NCBI RefSeq assembly: GCF_012911935.1
Contig: NZ_JAAXLA010000027.1
Span: 1-64,000, forward strand
DNA length: 64,000 nt
Reading direction: 5' to 3'
From: Pseudonocardia acidicola
GTDB lineage: Bacteria > Actinomycetota > Actinomycetes > Mycobacteriales > Pseudonocardiaceae
The notes below the pieces were generated by a model that searched no databases, was not told the DNA's origin, and worked only from the letters and a program-made list of their open reading frames with translations. The position numbers and the translations under genes are program-made. Below, in pieces: positions 35,104-44,233 of the stretch; position 1 is the first letter of the stretch; every line of letters begins with the position of its first letter.

Positions 35104-35349
35104 ATGAGTGAAGATCCGCCCGCACACCCTAAGCACATCGCCCGCGACCGCTTCGGCAAGGGTGCGCTGCACGCCGCGCACGACATCACCGAGGCACTTG
35201 CCGAGGCCGGTGTCGACGACGACGCCGTGGTGGTCCTGAACACCCGCGGCAAACGGCACAGCCTCGCCGAACTCGAGCAACTGATCGACGACGCACTGGC
35301 CGACGACGAGCAGGATCCGCCGGCGCACGGCGATCAGCCGGACCCGTGA
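35104..35349 (+). CDS. Hypothetical protein, 81 aa, acidic
   Basis: Soluble acidic protein with helical middle segments (ALHAAHDITEALAEAGVDDDAV, SLAELEQLIDDALADDE). Codon pattern is like its neighbours, and the frame ends 7 bp from the convergent GntR gene. No clear ribosome site precedes ATG 35104. I do not recognise the family. Confidence 0.65.
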   Translation: MSEDPPAHPKHIARDRFGKGALHAAHDITEALAEAGVDDDAVVVLNTRGKRHSLAELEQLIDDALADDEQDPPAHGDQPDP

Positions 35350-35356
35350 TACCCGC

Positions 35357-36061
35357 TCAGAGGGATTCGTAGGCGTCGAGCAACTGGGCCTCGGCCACCT
35401 GCAGGTAATCCGCGACCTCGACCGCGGCGGTCGGCCGATCGCCCGCCTCGAGCAGCCGGCAGATCCTCTCGTTGCGCACCAGGTACGGCTCGTGGAACTC
35501 CCGCACGCCCGGCATCCGGTGGAAGACCAGGCGCATCTCAGCCAGCAGCAGCCCCATCTGCTGGTCCAGCCGGGGGCTGCCGGCCAGCGCCACCAGGGCG
35601 CGGTGGAAGTGCTGGTTGGCGTTCGCCACGTCGTCCCAGCGGCCACCGGCGGCGGCCGCCAGCCCCTCGGTCACCGCGGCCCGGACCACGGCCACCGCGG
35701 CAGGGTCGCCGCCCGCCTCGCCATCACGCACCGCAGCCGGTTCGAGCAGCCTGCGGGCCCGGTAGACGTCCCGGACGGCATCGCGGTCGGGTTCGGCGAC
35801 GAACACCCCGCGATGTGGTTCGCGGACGAGCACGCGCTCGGCCACGAGCTGGCTGAGCGCCTCCCGGACGGTGTTGCGGGAGACCCGCAGTGCGGCGCAC
35901 ACCGCCTGCTCGGGAAGCCGCGCGCCGGGGCGGAGCCGGCCTCCGGCCACCTCCTCGCGCACCGCCTCGGCCACCCGCTCGGCGGTCGAGGTGTGGGCGA
36001 CCAGCGACCGCGCACGGGCCAGTGAGGCCAGCGCGTCACCGGCCGGGTCGACGAGGGTCAC
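35357..36061 (-). CDS. GntR-family regulator (FadR/FCD type)
   Basis: Regulator of 234 aa. The N-terminal winged helix includes LPEQAVCAALRVSRNTVREALSQL and the wing PHRGVFVAEP. The all-helical FCD domain (about 100-225) has the metal/effector residues in NANQHFHRALVALA. It is divergent from the oxoproline operon and probably represses it through the perfect palindrome at 36111-36129. Start GTG 36061 lies 6 nt after a TACCGT -10 box, so the transcript looks leaderless. Confidence 0.92.
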   Translation of the reverse strand: MTLVDPAGDALASLARARSLVAHTSTAERVAEAVREEVAGGRLRPGARLPEQAVCAALRVSRNTVREALSQLVAERVLVREPHRGVFVAEPDRDAVRDVYRARRLLEPAAVRDGEAGGDPAAVAVVRAAVTEGLAAAAGGRWDDVANANQHFHRALVALAGSPRLDQQMGLLLAEMRLVFHRMPGVREFHEPYLVRNERICRLLEAGDRPTAAVEVADYLQVAEAQLLDAYESL

Positions 36062-36067
36062 AGGACA

Positions 36068-36073
36068 ACGGTA
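36068..36073 (-). promoter_or_regulatory. -10 box of gntR-family gene
   Basis: TACCGT on the minus strand, 6 nt before GTG 36061 (leaderless arrangement). Confidence 0.45.
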
Positions 36074-36106
36074 TGTGACCGGCGGCCGCCGGGAGGACTC
36101 CGCCTG

Positions 36107-36135
36107 TTGCAGGATTGTTGAACAATCCTTACTCT
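36107..36135 (+). promoter_or_regulatory. Promoter and perfect GntR operator of the oxoproline operon
   Basis: TTGCAG (36107-36112), a 17-bp spacer and TACTCT (36130-36135). The spacer contains the perfect 19-bp palindrome AGGATTGTT-G-AACAATCCT (36111-36129), of the TTGTT-N-AACAA type bound by FadR-like GntR proteins. Confidence 0.78.
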
Positions 36136-36173
36136 CATCAATCACCGAACCGGACATCTGCGACGGGGGACCA

Positions 36174-37391
36174 GTGAGCGACGCTCCGAGAACCGCCACG
36201 GCCGCGATCGGGTCGGCCAGCAGCCGTGGCGCCGTGCTCGGCGCCATGTTCCTGATGGCCACCAGCGCCATCGGGCCCGGCTTCATCGTGCAGACGACCA
36301 CGTTCACCGCCCAGCTCGGGGCGGCGTTCGCGTTCGCGGTGCTCGTGTCGATCCTGATCGACATCGCGGTGCAGTTGAACGTGTGGCGGGTGATCGGGGT
36401 GTCCCAGCGGCGCGCCCACGAGCTGGGCAACCTCGTCGCGCCCGGCGTCGGCTGGGTGCTCGCCGGGCTGGTCGTCCTCGGCGGCCTGGTGTTCAACATC
36501 GGCAACGTCGGCGGCACCGGGCTCGGCACCGACGCGATGCTCGGCCTCGACGCGAAGCTGGGCGGCGCGATGTCCGCCGCCATCGCCATCGCGGTGTTCC
36601 TCAGCCGCCGGGCCGGGGTCGCGCTGGACCGGATCGTCGTGGTGCTGGGCGCAGTGATGATCGCGATGACCGCCTACGTCGCGTTCGCCTCCGGCCCGCC
36701 GGTGGGCGAGGCACTGCGCAACACGGTGCTGCCCGAGCAGGTCGACTTCCTCGTCATCACCACGCTGATCGGCGGCACGGTCGGCGGTTACATCACCTAC
36801 GCCGGGGCGCACCGGCTGCTCGACTCCGGGCTCACCGGTCCGCGCAACGTCGGCGCGATCTCCCGCAGCTCCGTCACCGGCATCGTGGTGACCGGCGTGA
36901 TGCGGGTGCTGCTGTTCCTCGCCGTGCTCGGCGTCGTCGCCGGCGGCGTGACGCTCGCCGGCGAGAACCCGGCGGCCAGCGCGTTCTCCGCCGCCGCGGG
37001 CCAGGTGGGGCTGCGGGTGTTCGGCGTGATCCTCTGGGCCGCCAGCATCACCTCGGTGATCGGCGCGGCCTACACCTCGGTGTCGTTCGTGACCTCGCGC
37101 GGCACCACCGCACGCACCCGCAACCTGCTCACCGTCGGGTTCATCGCGCTGTCCGCCGTGAGCTACCTGCTCGTGGGCTCCGCGCCCGTGACGCTGCTCG
37201 TGTTCGCGGGCGCGTTCAACGGGTTGATCCTGCCGATCGGCTTCACCGTCGTGCTGTGGATCGCGTGGCGCCGCCACGACCTGCTGGGTGGCTACCGCTA
37301 CCCGCGCCCGCTGCTCGCCGCCGGGGTGCTCGCCTGGCTGGTCAGCCTGTACCTAGGCTACTCCGCGCTCACGGGGCTGGCGAACCTGTGA
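36174..37391 (+). CDS. NRAMP-like membrane transporter of the oxoproline operon
   Basis: Membrane protein of 405 aa with about eleven helices, related to NRAMP (YcsG of Bacillus subtilis in the same gene set). TM1 begins [16 protein letters not shown], without the DPGN metal motif. The helix 6 region reads [11 protein letters not shown], without MPH. It therefore may not carry divalent metal; 5-oxoproline uptake is a reasonable guess. Start GTG 36174 follows GGGGGA and it overlaps pxpA by GTGA. Confidence 0.88.
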   Translation: MSDAPRTATAAIGSASSRGAVLGAMFLMATSAIGPGFIVQTTTFTAQLGAAFAFAVLVSILIDIAVQLNVWRVIGVSQRRAHELGNLVAPGVGWVLAGLVVLGGLVFNIGNVGGTGLGTDAMLGLDAKLGGAMSAAIAIAVFLSRRAGVALDRIVVVLGAVMIAMTAYVAFASGPPVGEALRNTVLPEQVDFLVITTLIGGTVGGYITYAGAHRLLDSGLTGPRNVGAISRSSVTGIVVTGVMRVLLFLAVLGVVAGGVTLAGENPAASAFSAAAGQVGLRVFGVILWAASITSVIGAAYTSVSFVTSRGTTARTRNLLTVGFIALSAVSYLLVGSAPVTLLVFAGAFNGLILPIGFTVVLWIAWRRHDLLGGYRYPRPLLAAGVLAWLVSLYLGYSALTGLANL

Positions 37392-38164
37392 GCACCGAGG
37401 TGGACCTGAACAGCGACCTGGGCGAGTCGTTCGGCCGCTGGGTGCTCGGCGACGACGAGGCGATGCTGGACCTCGTCACCTCGGCCAACGTCGCGTGCGG
37501 CTTCCACGCCGGTGACCCCTCGACGCTGCGCCGCACGACCGCGCAGGCCGCGAAGCGCGACGTCGCCGTCGGCGCCCAGGTCGGCTACCCCGACCTGGCC
37601 GGATTCGGCCGCCGGTTCGTCGACGTCGAGCCGGGGGCGCTGGCCGACGACGTGGTCTACCAACTCGGCGCGCTGGAGGGCATGTGCCGGGTCGCCGGCA
37701 CCGCGGTGCGCTACGTGAAACCGCACGGCGCGCTGTACAACGCGGTGGTGCACCACGAGGCGCAGGCCCGGGCCGTCGTCGCGGCCGTCCGGGACTACGA
37801 CGCCGCGCTGGCGGTGCTCGGCCTGCCCGGTTCGGCGCTGCTGCGGGCCGCCGAGGACGCCGGGCTGCGCGCGGTGCCGGAGTTCTTCGTCGACCGCGGC
37901 TACACCGCGCAGGCCACGCTGGTCCCGCGCTCGGAGCCGGGCGCGCTGCTGCACGACGCCGACGCGGCCACCGAGCGGGTGCTGCGGATGGTCACCGACG
38001 GCGTCGTCCGGGCCGTCGACGGCAGCGACGTGCGCGTCACCGCCGAGTCGGTCTGCGTGCACGGCGACTCGCGGGGCGCGGTCGCGATGGCCGCCGCGGT
38101 GCGCGCCGGCCTGATCGAGGCCGGCGTGACGCTGCGGCCGTTCGTCCGAGGGCCGGGCGGATGA
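37388..38164 (+). CDS. pxpA: 5-oxoprolinase subunit PxpA (LamB/YcsF family)
   Basis: Protein of 258 aa starting with the hallmark [12 protein letters not shown], then [28 protein letters not shown] and VKPHGALYN. With PxpB and PxpC it opens 5-oxo-L-proline to glutamate at the cost of ATP. Start GTG 37388. It overlaps both neighbours by 4 nt. Confidence 0.95.
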   Translation: MSTEVDLNSDLGESFGRWVLGDDEAMLDLVTSANVACGFHAGDPSTLRRTTAQAAKRDVAVGAQVGYPDLAGFGRRFVDVEPGALADDVVYQLGALEGMCRVAGTAVRYVKPHGALYNAVVHHEAQARAVVAAVRDYDAALAVLGLPGSALLRAAEDAGLRAVPEFFVDRGYTAQATLVPRSEPGALLHDADAATERVLRMVTDGVVRAVDGSDVRVTAESVCVHGDSRGAVAMAAAVRAGLIEAGVTLRPFVRGPGG

Positions 38165-38775
38165 AGGTGCTCCCCTGCGGCGACGCCGCCCTGCTGATCG
38201 AGGTCGGCGGGCTGCCCGGCGTACTGGCGCTCGCCGACGCCGTGCGGGCCGCCGCGCTGCCCGAGGTGCTGGACGTGGTGCCCGCGGCCCGCACCGTCCT
38301 GCTCAGCACCGCGCCCGGGACCGACCTGGCCGCGGTGCGGCGCACCGTGCTGGCGCTGCCCGTCGACGCCGCGCCGGCCGCCTCCGACGGGGACACCGTC
38401 GAGATCGAGGTGACCTACGACGGACCGGACCTGGCCGAGGTCGGCAGGCTCACCGGGCTCGGCGAGGCCGGCGTGATCGAGGCGCACACCGCGCGACCCT
38501 GGCGGGTGGCCTTCGGCGGGTTCGCGCCCGGGTTCGGCTACCTGTCCGACGGTGACCCGCGGCTGAACGTGCCGCGCCGCGACGAGCCCCGCACCACCGT
38601 GCCCGCCGGGTCGGTGGGCCTGGCCGGGGAGTTCAGCGGCGTGTACCCACGCTCGTCGCCCGGCGGGTGGCAGCTGATCGGGCGCACCGAGGCCGTGCTG
38701 TGGGACCTCGACCGCGATCCCCCGGCGCTGCTGCGACCGGGCGGCCGGGTGCGGTTCAGGCAGGTGCGGCCGTGA
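38161..38775 (+). CDS. pxpB: 5-oxoprolinase subunit PxpB (KipI-like)
   Basis: Protein of 204 aa with the KipI signature [24 protein letters not shown] and [30 protein letters not shown]. Together with PxpC it forms the carboxylase/allophanate-hydrolase-like half of the enzyme. It overlaps pxpA and pxpC by 4 nt. Confidence 0.95.
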   Translation: MKVLPCGDAALLIEVGGLPGVLALADAVRAAALPEVLDVVPAARTVLLSTAPGTDLAAVRRTVLALPVDAAPAASDGDTVEIEVTYDGPDLAEVGRLTGLGEAGVIEAHTARPWRVAFGGFAPGFGYLSDGDPRLNVPRRDEPRTTVPAGSVGLAGEFSGVYPRSSPGGWQLIGRTEAVLWDLDRDPPALLRPGGRVRFRQVRP

Positions 38776-39644
38776 TCGAGGTGCTGGCCACCGGCCCGCT
38801 CGCGCTGCTGCAGGACCTGGGGCGGCCCGGGCTCGCCGGCTCCGGGGTGGGCCGTTCCGGCGCGGCCGACCGGGCGGCGCTGCGGCTGGCGAACCGGCTC
38901 ATGGCCAACCCCGAGGACGCCGCCGGGATCGAGGTCGTGTTCGGCGGGCTCTCGGTGCGGGCCGGACGCCGGTTGACCGTCGCGCTGACCGGCGCCCCGG
39001 CCCCCGCGACCGTCGACGGCACACCGGTCGGGCACCACGCGGTGGTGGTGCTGCGCGCCGGGCAGGTACTCACCCTGGGCGTCCCGCCGACCGGGCTGCG
39101 CACCTATCTCGCCGTGCGCGGCGGCGTGGACGTGGCGCCGGTACTGGGTTCGCGCAGCACCGACGTGCTGTCCGGGATCGGGCCGCCGCCGCTGCGCGAG
39201 GGCGACGAACTGCCCACCGGCCCAGAACCGGCGCGGTTCCCGCTGGTCGACGTGGCGCCGGTGGCCGTCCCGCCGGACGGCACCGTGACCCTGCGCGCCG
39301 TGGCCGGCCCGCGCGCGGACTGGGCCGCCGACGCGGCCGGGCTCACCGGCACCGTCTGGACGGCGTCGAGCCGCAGCGACCGCATCGGCATGCGGCTCGA
39401 CGGGGAACCTCTGCGCCGGCTGCCTGGGGCCGACGAGCTGCCCAGCGAGGGGATGGTCCGCGGCGCGATCCAGGTGCCGCCCGGTGGCGGCCCGGTGCTC
39501 TTCCTCGCCGACCATCCGGTCACCGGCGGCTATCCGGTGATCGCCGTCGTGCTCGACGCCGACGTCGACCGGGCCGCGCAGGTGCGCCCCGGTCAGCCCG
39601 TCCGCTTCGCCCTCGTCCCGCCACCGTGGAAGGACCGCCCGTGA
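38772..39644 (+). CDS. pxpC: 5-oxoprolinase subunit PxpC (KipA-like biotin-dependent carboxyltransferase domain)
   Basis: Protein of 290 aa starting [13 protein letters not shown], then [39 protein letters not shown] and the [17 protein letters not shown] segment of the AHS2 domain. Start GTG 38772. It overlaps pxpB and the DUF1445 gene by 4 nt. Confidence 0.95.
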   Translation: MIEVLATGPLALLQDLGRPGLAGSGVGRSGAADRAALRLANRLMANPEDAAGIEVVFGGLSVRAGRRLTVALTGAPAPATVDGTPVGHHAVVVLRAGQVLTLGVPPTGLRTYLAVRGGVDVAPVLGSRSTDVLSGIGPPPLREGDELPTGPEPARFPLVDVAPVAVPPDGTVTLRAVAGPRADWAADAAGLTGTVWTASSRSDRIGMRLDGEPLRRLPGADELPSEGMVRGAIQVPPGGGPVLFLADHPVTGGYPVIAVVLDADVDRAAQVRPGQPVRFALVPPPWKDRP

Positions 39645-40423
39645 ACCCTCGCGACCTGAGCCCCGCCGACGCCCGTGCCCGGTTCCGCGACGGGCTCGTC
39701 ACCCCGACCGCCGGGTGGTGCGACGGCTGGACCCAGGCCAACCTGATCACCGTCCCGGCCGCGCTGGCCTGGGACTTCCTGCTGTTCACCCAGCGCAACC
39801 CACAGCCGTGCCCGGTACTCGACGTGCTCGACGCCGGCACCGTCAGCGGGCCGCTGCTCGACGGGGACATCCGCACCGACCTGCCGCTCTACCGGGTCTA
39901 CGTCGACGGCGACCTGGCCGCCGAGACCCCGGACGTCACCGGCTGGTGGCGCGAGGACCTGGTCAGCTTCCTGATCGGCTGCAGCTTCACCTTCGAGCGC
40001 GCGCTCGGCGAGGCGGGCGTCCCGGTGCGGCACGTCGAGGAGGGGGTCAACGTGCCGATGTACCGCACCTCGTGGCGCTGTCGCGGGGCCGGGGCCGTGG
40101 GCGGGCCGCTGGTGGTGTCGATGCGCCCGGTCCCCGCCGACCAGGTGGCCGACGCGGTGCGGGTGACCGGCCGGTACCCGTCGGTGCACGGTGCACCGGT
40201 ACACGTCGGGGATCCGCGCGAGCTGGGCATCGCCGACCTCGACGCGCCCGACTACGGCGACGCGGTGACCGTACGTGACGGCGAGGTGCCGGTGTTCTGG
40301 GCGTGCGGGGTGACCCCGCAGGCCGCCGTGGTGGAGTCCCGCCCGTCGCTGGCCATCGCGCACGCGCCGGGCTACATGCTGGTCACCGACGCGCGCGACG
40401 ACGCCTATCTCGTCGGGGCCTGA
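39641..40423 (+). CDS. DUF1445 putative hydro-lyase / D-glutamate-cyclase-like protein
   Basis: Protein of 260 aa of the YcsI family, with the family segment [15 protein letters not shown] and the C-terminal [10 protein letters not shown]. In vertebrates a DUF1445 domain is part of mitochondrial D-glutamate cyclase, which makes 5-oxo-D-proline. Co-transcription with pxpABC suggests work on 5-oxoproline or D-glutamate (inference). Start GTG 39641 overlaps pxpC. Its last 19 bases overlap the end of the convergent cyclase gene. Confidence 0.9.
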   Translation: MNPRDLSPADARARFRDGLVTPTAGWCDGWTQANLITVPAALAWDFLLFTQRNPQPCPVLDVLDAGTVSGPLLDGDIRTDLPLYRVYVDGDLAAETPDVTGWWREDLVSFLIGCSFTFERALGEAGVPVRHVEEGVNVPMYRTSWRCRGAGAVGGPLVVSMRPVPADQVADAVRVTGRYPSVHGAPVHVGDPRELGIADLDAPDYGDAVTVRDGEVPVFWACGVTPQAAVVESRPSLAIAHAPGYMLVTDARDDAYLVGA

Positions 40424-41949
40424 TCGGCCGCGGAGCGCTCCGCACCGGCCCGGGCCGCTGCCGGTCGCGGGGTGGCCAGCTGGGTCGGCTCGCAGCGCCC
40501 GCGCAGCGTGACGGCGTCGCCGAGCTCCCAGTTCGCCGCCTCCTCGGGACGGGCCAGCTGCACCGCCGCCCCGGCGGCGAGCACCCCACCCGGCACCGAC
40601 TTGGCCAGCTCGGTGAGCCGGGCCGCCTCGTTCACCGGGTCGCCGATCACGGTGTACTCGTAGCGGCGGACGTCGCCGACGTTGCCCGCGACGGCGTCGC
40701 CGGCCGAGACGCCGATTCCTGCGGTCACCTCGCACAGCTGCGCGGTCAGCCGTTCGGCGAGCAGCCGGCCGGCCGCCAGCGCCGCACCGGCCGGGTCGTC
40801 GGAGTCGGTGGGGGCGCCGAACACGGCCAGCGCGGCGTCGCCCTCGAACTTGTTGATCCAGCCACCGCAGGACTCGACGACCTCGACGACGACGTGGAAG
40901 AACCGGTTGAGCAGGGCCACCACCTCGGTCGGCGGGCGCTGCGCGGCCAGCGCCGTGGAGCCGACCAGATCGATGAACAGCACGGCGACTCGGCGCACCT
41001 CCCCGCCGAGCTGCACGTCCGAGCGCAGCGCGGCCGCCGCGACCTCGTGGCCGACCTGGCGCCCGAACAGGTCCCGGATCCGTTCGCGTTCGCGCAGCCC
41101 GGCGGCCATCGTGTTGAACCCGGCCTGCAGCTGGCCGAGCTCGGTGCCGTCGTAGACCGGCACCCGGGCCTGCAGGTCGCCCTCCTCGACGCGGCCCATG
41201 GCGCTGCGCACCGCGAGGACCGGGTCGGCCACCGCGCGCGCCGCACCGACCGTCGTGAGGAACCCGACCACGAGCGCGGTGCCGCCGATGGCCAGCACGA
41301 TGACCGCGAGCCGGGTGACCCCGACGTCGCGGAAGACCAGCGCGGAGACGGCCGACAGCAGCAGGCCGAACACCGGTACCCCCGTGCCCAGGGCCCAGAA
41401 CAGCACCGATCGGACGATCACCCCGAACCTGATGCGGCGCCGCGGCGGGTCGGTGGTCAGCACACGCGCGGCCGCGGGACGCAGGATGCGCTCGCTGAGC
41501 AGGTAGGCGAGCGCGACCGTGGTGAGCCCGCCGAGCAGCACCGTCTCGCCGACCGACAGCGCCAGCCGCCAGGAGAACGTCGCGTTGAACGCCGCGAACA
41601 CGGCGGTCGCGGTCAGCCACAGCACGGTCTGCACGGTGGCCAGCCGCAGCGGGCCGTAGAGCACGAGCTTGCGCTCCCGGCGCCGTGGGTCGCCCGCGCG
41701 CAGCCGGAACCGCCGCCCGCCCCAGTACAGCCCGAGCGGCAGCGCGGCGAGCAGGTACCCGCCGAAGAGCAGGAGGTTGAGCAGCCGGACGCGGCCGGGG
41801 TCGGCGATCGAGCCGGTCGGCAGCACCCACGCGGCCAGCATCATCACGATGGCGGCCCCGAACAGGTTGGCCACCACGATGACGGCCGCGAGCAGCAGCC
41901 GGATCGGCCAGCCGATCACCGACCGCTGCGCCTGCTCCGACTCGACCAT
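40405..41949 (-). CDS. Membrane adenylate/guanylate cyclase, class III with HAMP
   Basis: Protein of 514 aa with about six N-terminal membrane helices (first 265 residues), a HAMP domain (about 255-310, [18 protein letters not shown]) and a cyclase domain. The catalytic domain has metal Asp residues in [13 protein letters not shown] and GDAALAVFG, substrate Lys in NKFEGD, and [12 protein letters not shown]. It makes cAMP in response to a membrane signal and resembles the mycobacterial Rv1318c/Rv3645 type. A TAAACT box 8 nt before ATG 41949 may drive it alone; otherwise it follows the hydratase gene by 11 bp. Confidence 0.93.
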   Translation of the reverse strand: MVESEQAQRSVIGWPIRLLLAAVIVVANLFGAAIVMMLAAWVLPTGSIADPGRVRLLNLLLFGGYLLAALPLGLYWGGRRFRLRAGDPRRRERKLVLYGPLRLATVQTVLWLTATAVFAAFNATFSWRLALSVGETVLLGGLTTVALAYLLSERILRPAAARVLTTDPPRRRIRFGVIVRSVLFWALGTGVPVFGLLLSAVSALVFRDVGVTRLAVIVLAIGGTALVVGFLTTVGAARAVADPVLAVRSAMGRVEEGDLQARVPVYDGTELGQLQAGFNTMAAGLRERERIRDLFGRQVGHEVAAAALRSDVQLGGEVRRVAVLFIDLVGSTALAAQRPPTEVVALLNRFFHVVVEVVESCGGWINKFEGDAALAVFGAPTDSDDPAGAALAAGRLLAERLTAQLCEVTAGIGVSAGDAVAGNVGDVRRYEYTVIGDPVNEAARLTELAKSVPGGVLAAGAAVQLARPEEAANWELGDAVTLRGRCEPTQLATPRPAAARAGAERSAADQAPTR

Positions 41950-41960
41950 GACCTGGGAGT

Positions 41961-42851
41961 TTAGGCCGATCGGCGCAACCGGCCGGGCGAGGTGGTGCGG
42001 ACCGCCGCGCGCAGGTGCTCGTGCCCCGACCGCGACGCGACCGCGAGGTCCCAGCCACCCGGCCCGGCCTGCCGGGTCCGCAGTTCCACGGTGGACGGCA
42101 GCAGCAGCGGCTTGCGGAACGCGACGTCGAACTGCGCTGCGGCCGACAGCCGGCCCTGCAGCGCGGCGACGGCACGCGCGGCCGTCCACATGCCGTGCGC
42201 GATGGCCCGCGGGAAGCCGAACGCCCGCGCGGTGAGCGGGTGCAGGTGGATCGGGTTCACGTCGCCGCTGGCCCGGGCGTAGCGGCGCCCGGTGTCACCG
42301 GGCACCCGCCAGACCGCCGACGGCGGGCCGCCCTCGACGGCGGGCGGCTCGGGCTCGGCCGGCTCGCCCTCCGGCGCGCGGGCGCCGCGGGCCAGGTAGG
42401 TGCTGCGCCCGCGCCACACCGGCTCGCCGCCCGCCTCTACGTGCGCGACGAGGTCGACCCGGGCGCCCTTCGGGTGCGCCGCCAGGTTCTCCGCGTGCAC
42501 CGCGATCCGCAGCCGCTCCCCCGGGTCGATCGCGCGGGCCGCGGTGATCCGGTTGCCCACGTGCACCAGCCCGGGCAACGCCAGCGGGAACGACCGGTCG
42601 GCCATCAGCGCGATCTGCAGACCGAACGCCAGCACGTGCGGGTAGGTCAGCGGCAGCGCGCCGTCCAGCGCGAACCCGCAGACCCGGGCGTACTCGGCGA
42701 GGTGCCCGAGGTCGACGGTGACGTCCTCTCGGACCAGTTCGGTGTCGGGCAGCGTCCCGGCGCGACCGCCCGGGAGCGCGGCGCCGATCGCGGCCTTGGC
42801 GTACAGCGGGCCCAGCGCGGGTGCGCCGTCCAGCAGGGTCACCGACGCCAT
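41961..42851 (-). CDS. MaoC-family acyl-CoA hydratase (double hotdog)
   Basis: Protein of 296 aa with two hotdog domains. The C-terminal one carries the full hydratase-2 motif ASGDVNPIHLHPLTARAFGFPRAIAHGMW, including catalytic Asp and His, unlike the 113-aa protein at 2328. It likely hydrates enoyl-CoA, like HtdX (Rv0241c), which also neighbours fabG4. Start ATG 42851 shares a base with the reductase stop. Confidence 0.93.
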   Translation of the reverse strand: MASVTLLDGAPALGPLYAKAAIGAALPGGRAGTLPDTELVREDVTVDLGHLAEYARVCGFALDGALPLTYPHVLAFGLQIALMADRSFPLALPGLVHVGNRITAARAIDPGERLRIAVHAENLAAHPKGARVDLVAHVEAGGEPVWRGRSTYLARGARAPEGEPAEPEPPAVEGGPPSAVWRVPGDTGRRYARASGDVNPIHLHPLTARAFGFPRAIAHGMWTAARAVAALQGRLSAAAQFDVAFRKPLLLPSTVELRTRQAGPGGWDLAVASRSGHEHLRAAVRTTSPGRLRRSA

Positions 42852-44233
42852 CAGGCCCCCAGGATGCTCTGGCCGCACACCCGCACGGCCTGGCCGTTCA
42901 CGCCGCCGGATTCGGCCTGTCCGAGCCAGCCGACCGTCTCGGCGACGTCGACCGGCAACCCGCCCTGGCGCAGGCTGTTGATCCGGCGACCGGCCTCGCG
43001 GGTACCCAGAGGCATCTTCGCGGTCATCTCGGTCTCGATGAAGCCGGGGGCGATCGCGTTGATCGTCGCGCCGCGCTCGGCGAACCGCGGGGCGAGCGCG
43101 CGGACCATCCCGATCACGCCGGCCTTGCTGGCCGCGTAGTTGGTCTGGCCGCGGTTGCCGGCGATGCCGCTGGTGGAGGCCACGCAGATGATCCGGCCGG
43201 TGTCGCGCAGCACGCCGGTGCCGGTGAGCAGCGCGTCGTTGATCCGCAGCTGCGCGGCCAGGTTGACCGCGAGCACCGCGTTCCAGCGGTCGGCGTCCAT
43301 GTTGGCCAGCAGCTTGTCGCGGGTGATGCCGGCGTTGTGCACCACGATGTCCACGCCGCCGTGCCGCTCGCGGAGGTGGTCGAGCAGCCGGCGCGGGGCG
43401 TCGTCGGAGGTGATGTCGAGCTGCAGTGCGGTGCCGCCGGTGCGGTTCGCGACCGTCGCCAGTGCCTCCCCCGCCGCCGGGATGTCCACGGCGACGATCG
43501 ACGCGCCGTCGCGGGCGAGGGTGTCGACGATGGCGGCACCGATGCCGCGGGCGGCTCCGGTGACGACGGCGATCCGCCCGGCCAGCGGCCGCACCCGGTC
43601 GACGGGGGCGTCCATCCCGGCCGGATCCACCGGCGGGCCGACCGGCACGCCGACGTGGACGACCTGCCCGTCGACGTAGGCCGAGCGGGCGGAGAGGAAG
43701 AACCGCACCGACGAGTCGACGGCCGCCGGGACGGCCTCGGACGCCACGACCAGCAGGTTCGCCGTCGCGCCCGCCCGGACCTCCTTGCCCGCGGACCGGA
43801 CCAGCCCCTCCAGGGCCTGCGCGACCGCGGCCGCCTCGGCGTCGGTCTCGTCCGGCTCGGGGCCGAGCAGCAGCAGCCGCCCCGACGGGCCGAGCTCGCG
43901 GACGGCCGGGGTCAGGATCGCCTGCGCGGCGGCCAGGTCGGCGATGGTGCGGGCGCCCGTCGCGTCGAGCACGACCGCGGCGAGCTTCTCCTCCCCCGCC
44001 GCATCGACCACGGTGGCCCCGGACTCGGTGAGCAGCGCCCGGGTCGCGTCCACGAGCGCCCCCTTGCCCACGGCCCCGACCAGCGCGGGGCCGGCAAGCA
44101 GCGGCTGCCCGGGCTCGTAGCGGCGCAGCACCGGGACCCGGGGCAGCCCGGCCCGGGCAGTGATCGCCCCGCCGACGCCGGAGTTGGTCAGATTGCGGTA
44201 CCAGTCGGTCGGGATCGAGCTCGGGGCACTCAC
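42851..44233 (-). CDS. FabG4-like 3-oxoacyl-CoA/ACP reductase
   Basis: High-molecular-weight FabG of 460 aa. A degenerate N-terminal Rossmann domain (1-200) precedes a full SDR domain with VTGAARGIGAAIV, HNAG and the active site STSGIAGNRGQTNYAASKAG. It reduces 3-oxoacyl-CoA with NAD(P)H, or the reverse. Start GTG 44233 overlaps the thiolase stop (GTGA). The order thiolase, FabG4, MaoC matches the mycobacterial fadA2-fabG4-htdX block. Confidence 0.93.
   Translation of the reverse strand: MSAPSSIPTDWYRNLTNSGVGGAITARAGLPRVPVLRRYEPGQPLLAGPALVGAVGKGALVDATRALLTESGATVVDAAGEEKLAAVVLDATGARTIADLAAAQAILTPAVRELGPSGRLLLLGPEPDETDAEAAAVAQALEGLVRSAGKEVRAGATANLLVVASEAVPAAVDSSVRFFLSARSAYVDGQVVHVGVPVGPPVDPAGMDAPVDRVRPLAGRIAVVTGAARGIGAAIVDTLARDGASIVAVDIPAAGEALATVANRTGGTALQLDITSDDAPRRLLDHLRERHGGVDIVVHNAGITRDKLLANMDADRWNAVLAVNLAAQLRINDALLTGTGVLRDTGRIICVASTSGIAGNRGQTNYAASKAGVIGMVRALAPRFAERGATINAIAPGFIETEMTAKMPLGTREAGRRINSLRQGGLPVDVAETVGWLGQAESGGVNGQAVRVCGQSILGA

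Noticed and set aside
36174..37391. Calling the NRAMP-like gene a manganese or iron importer
   Set aside because: The DPGN and MPH metal-binding motifs are absent and the operon is for 5-oxoproline.
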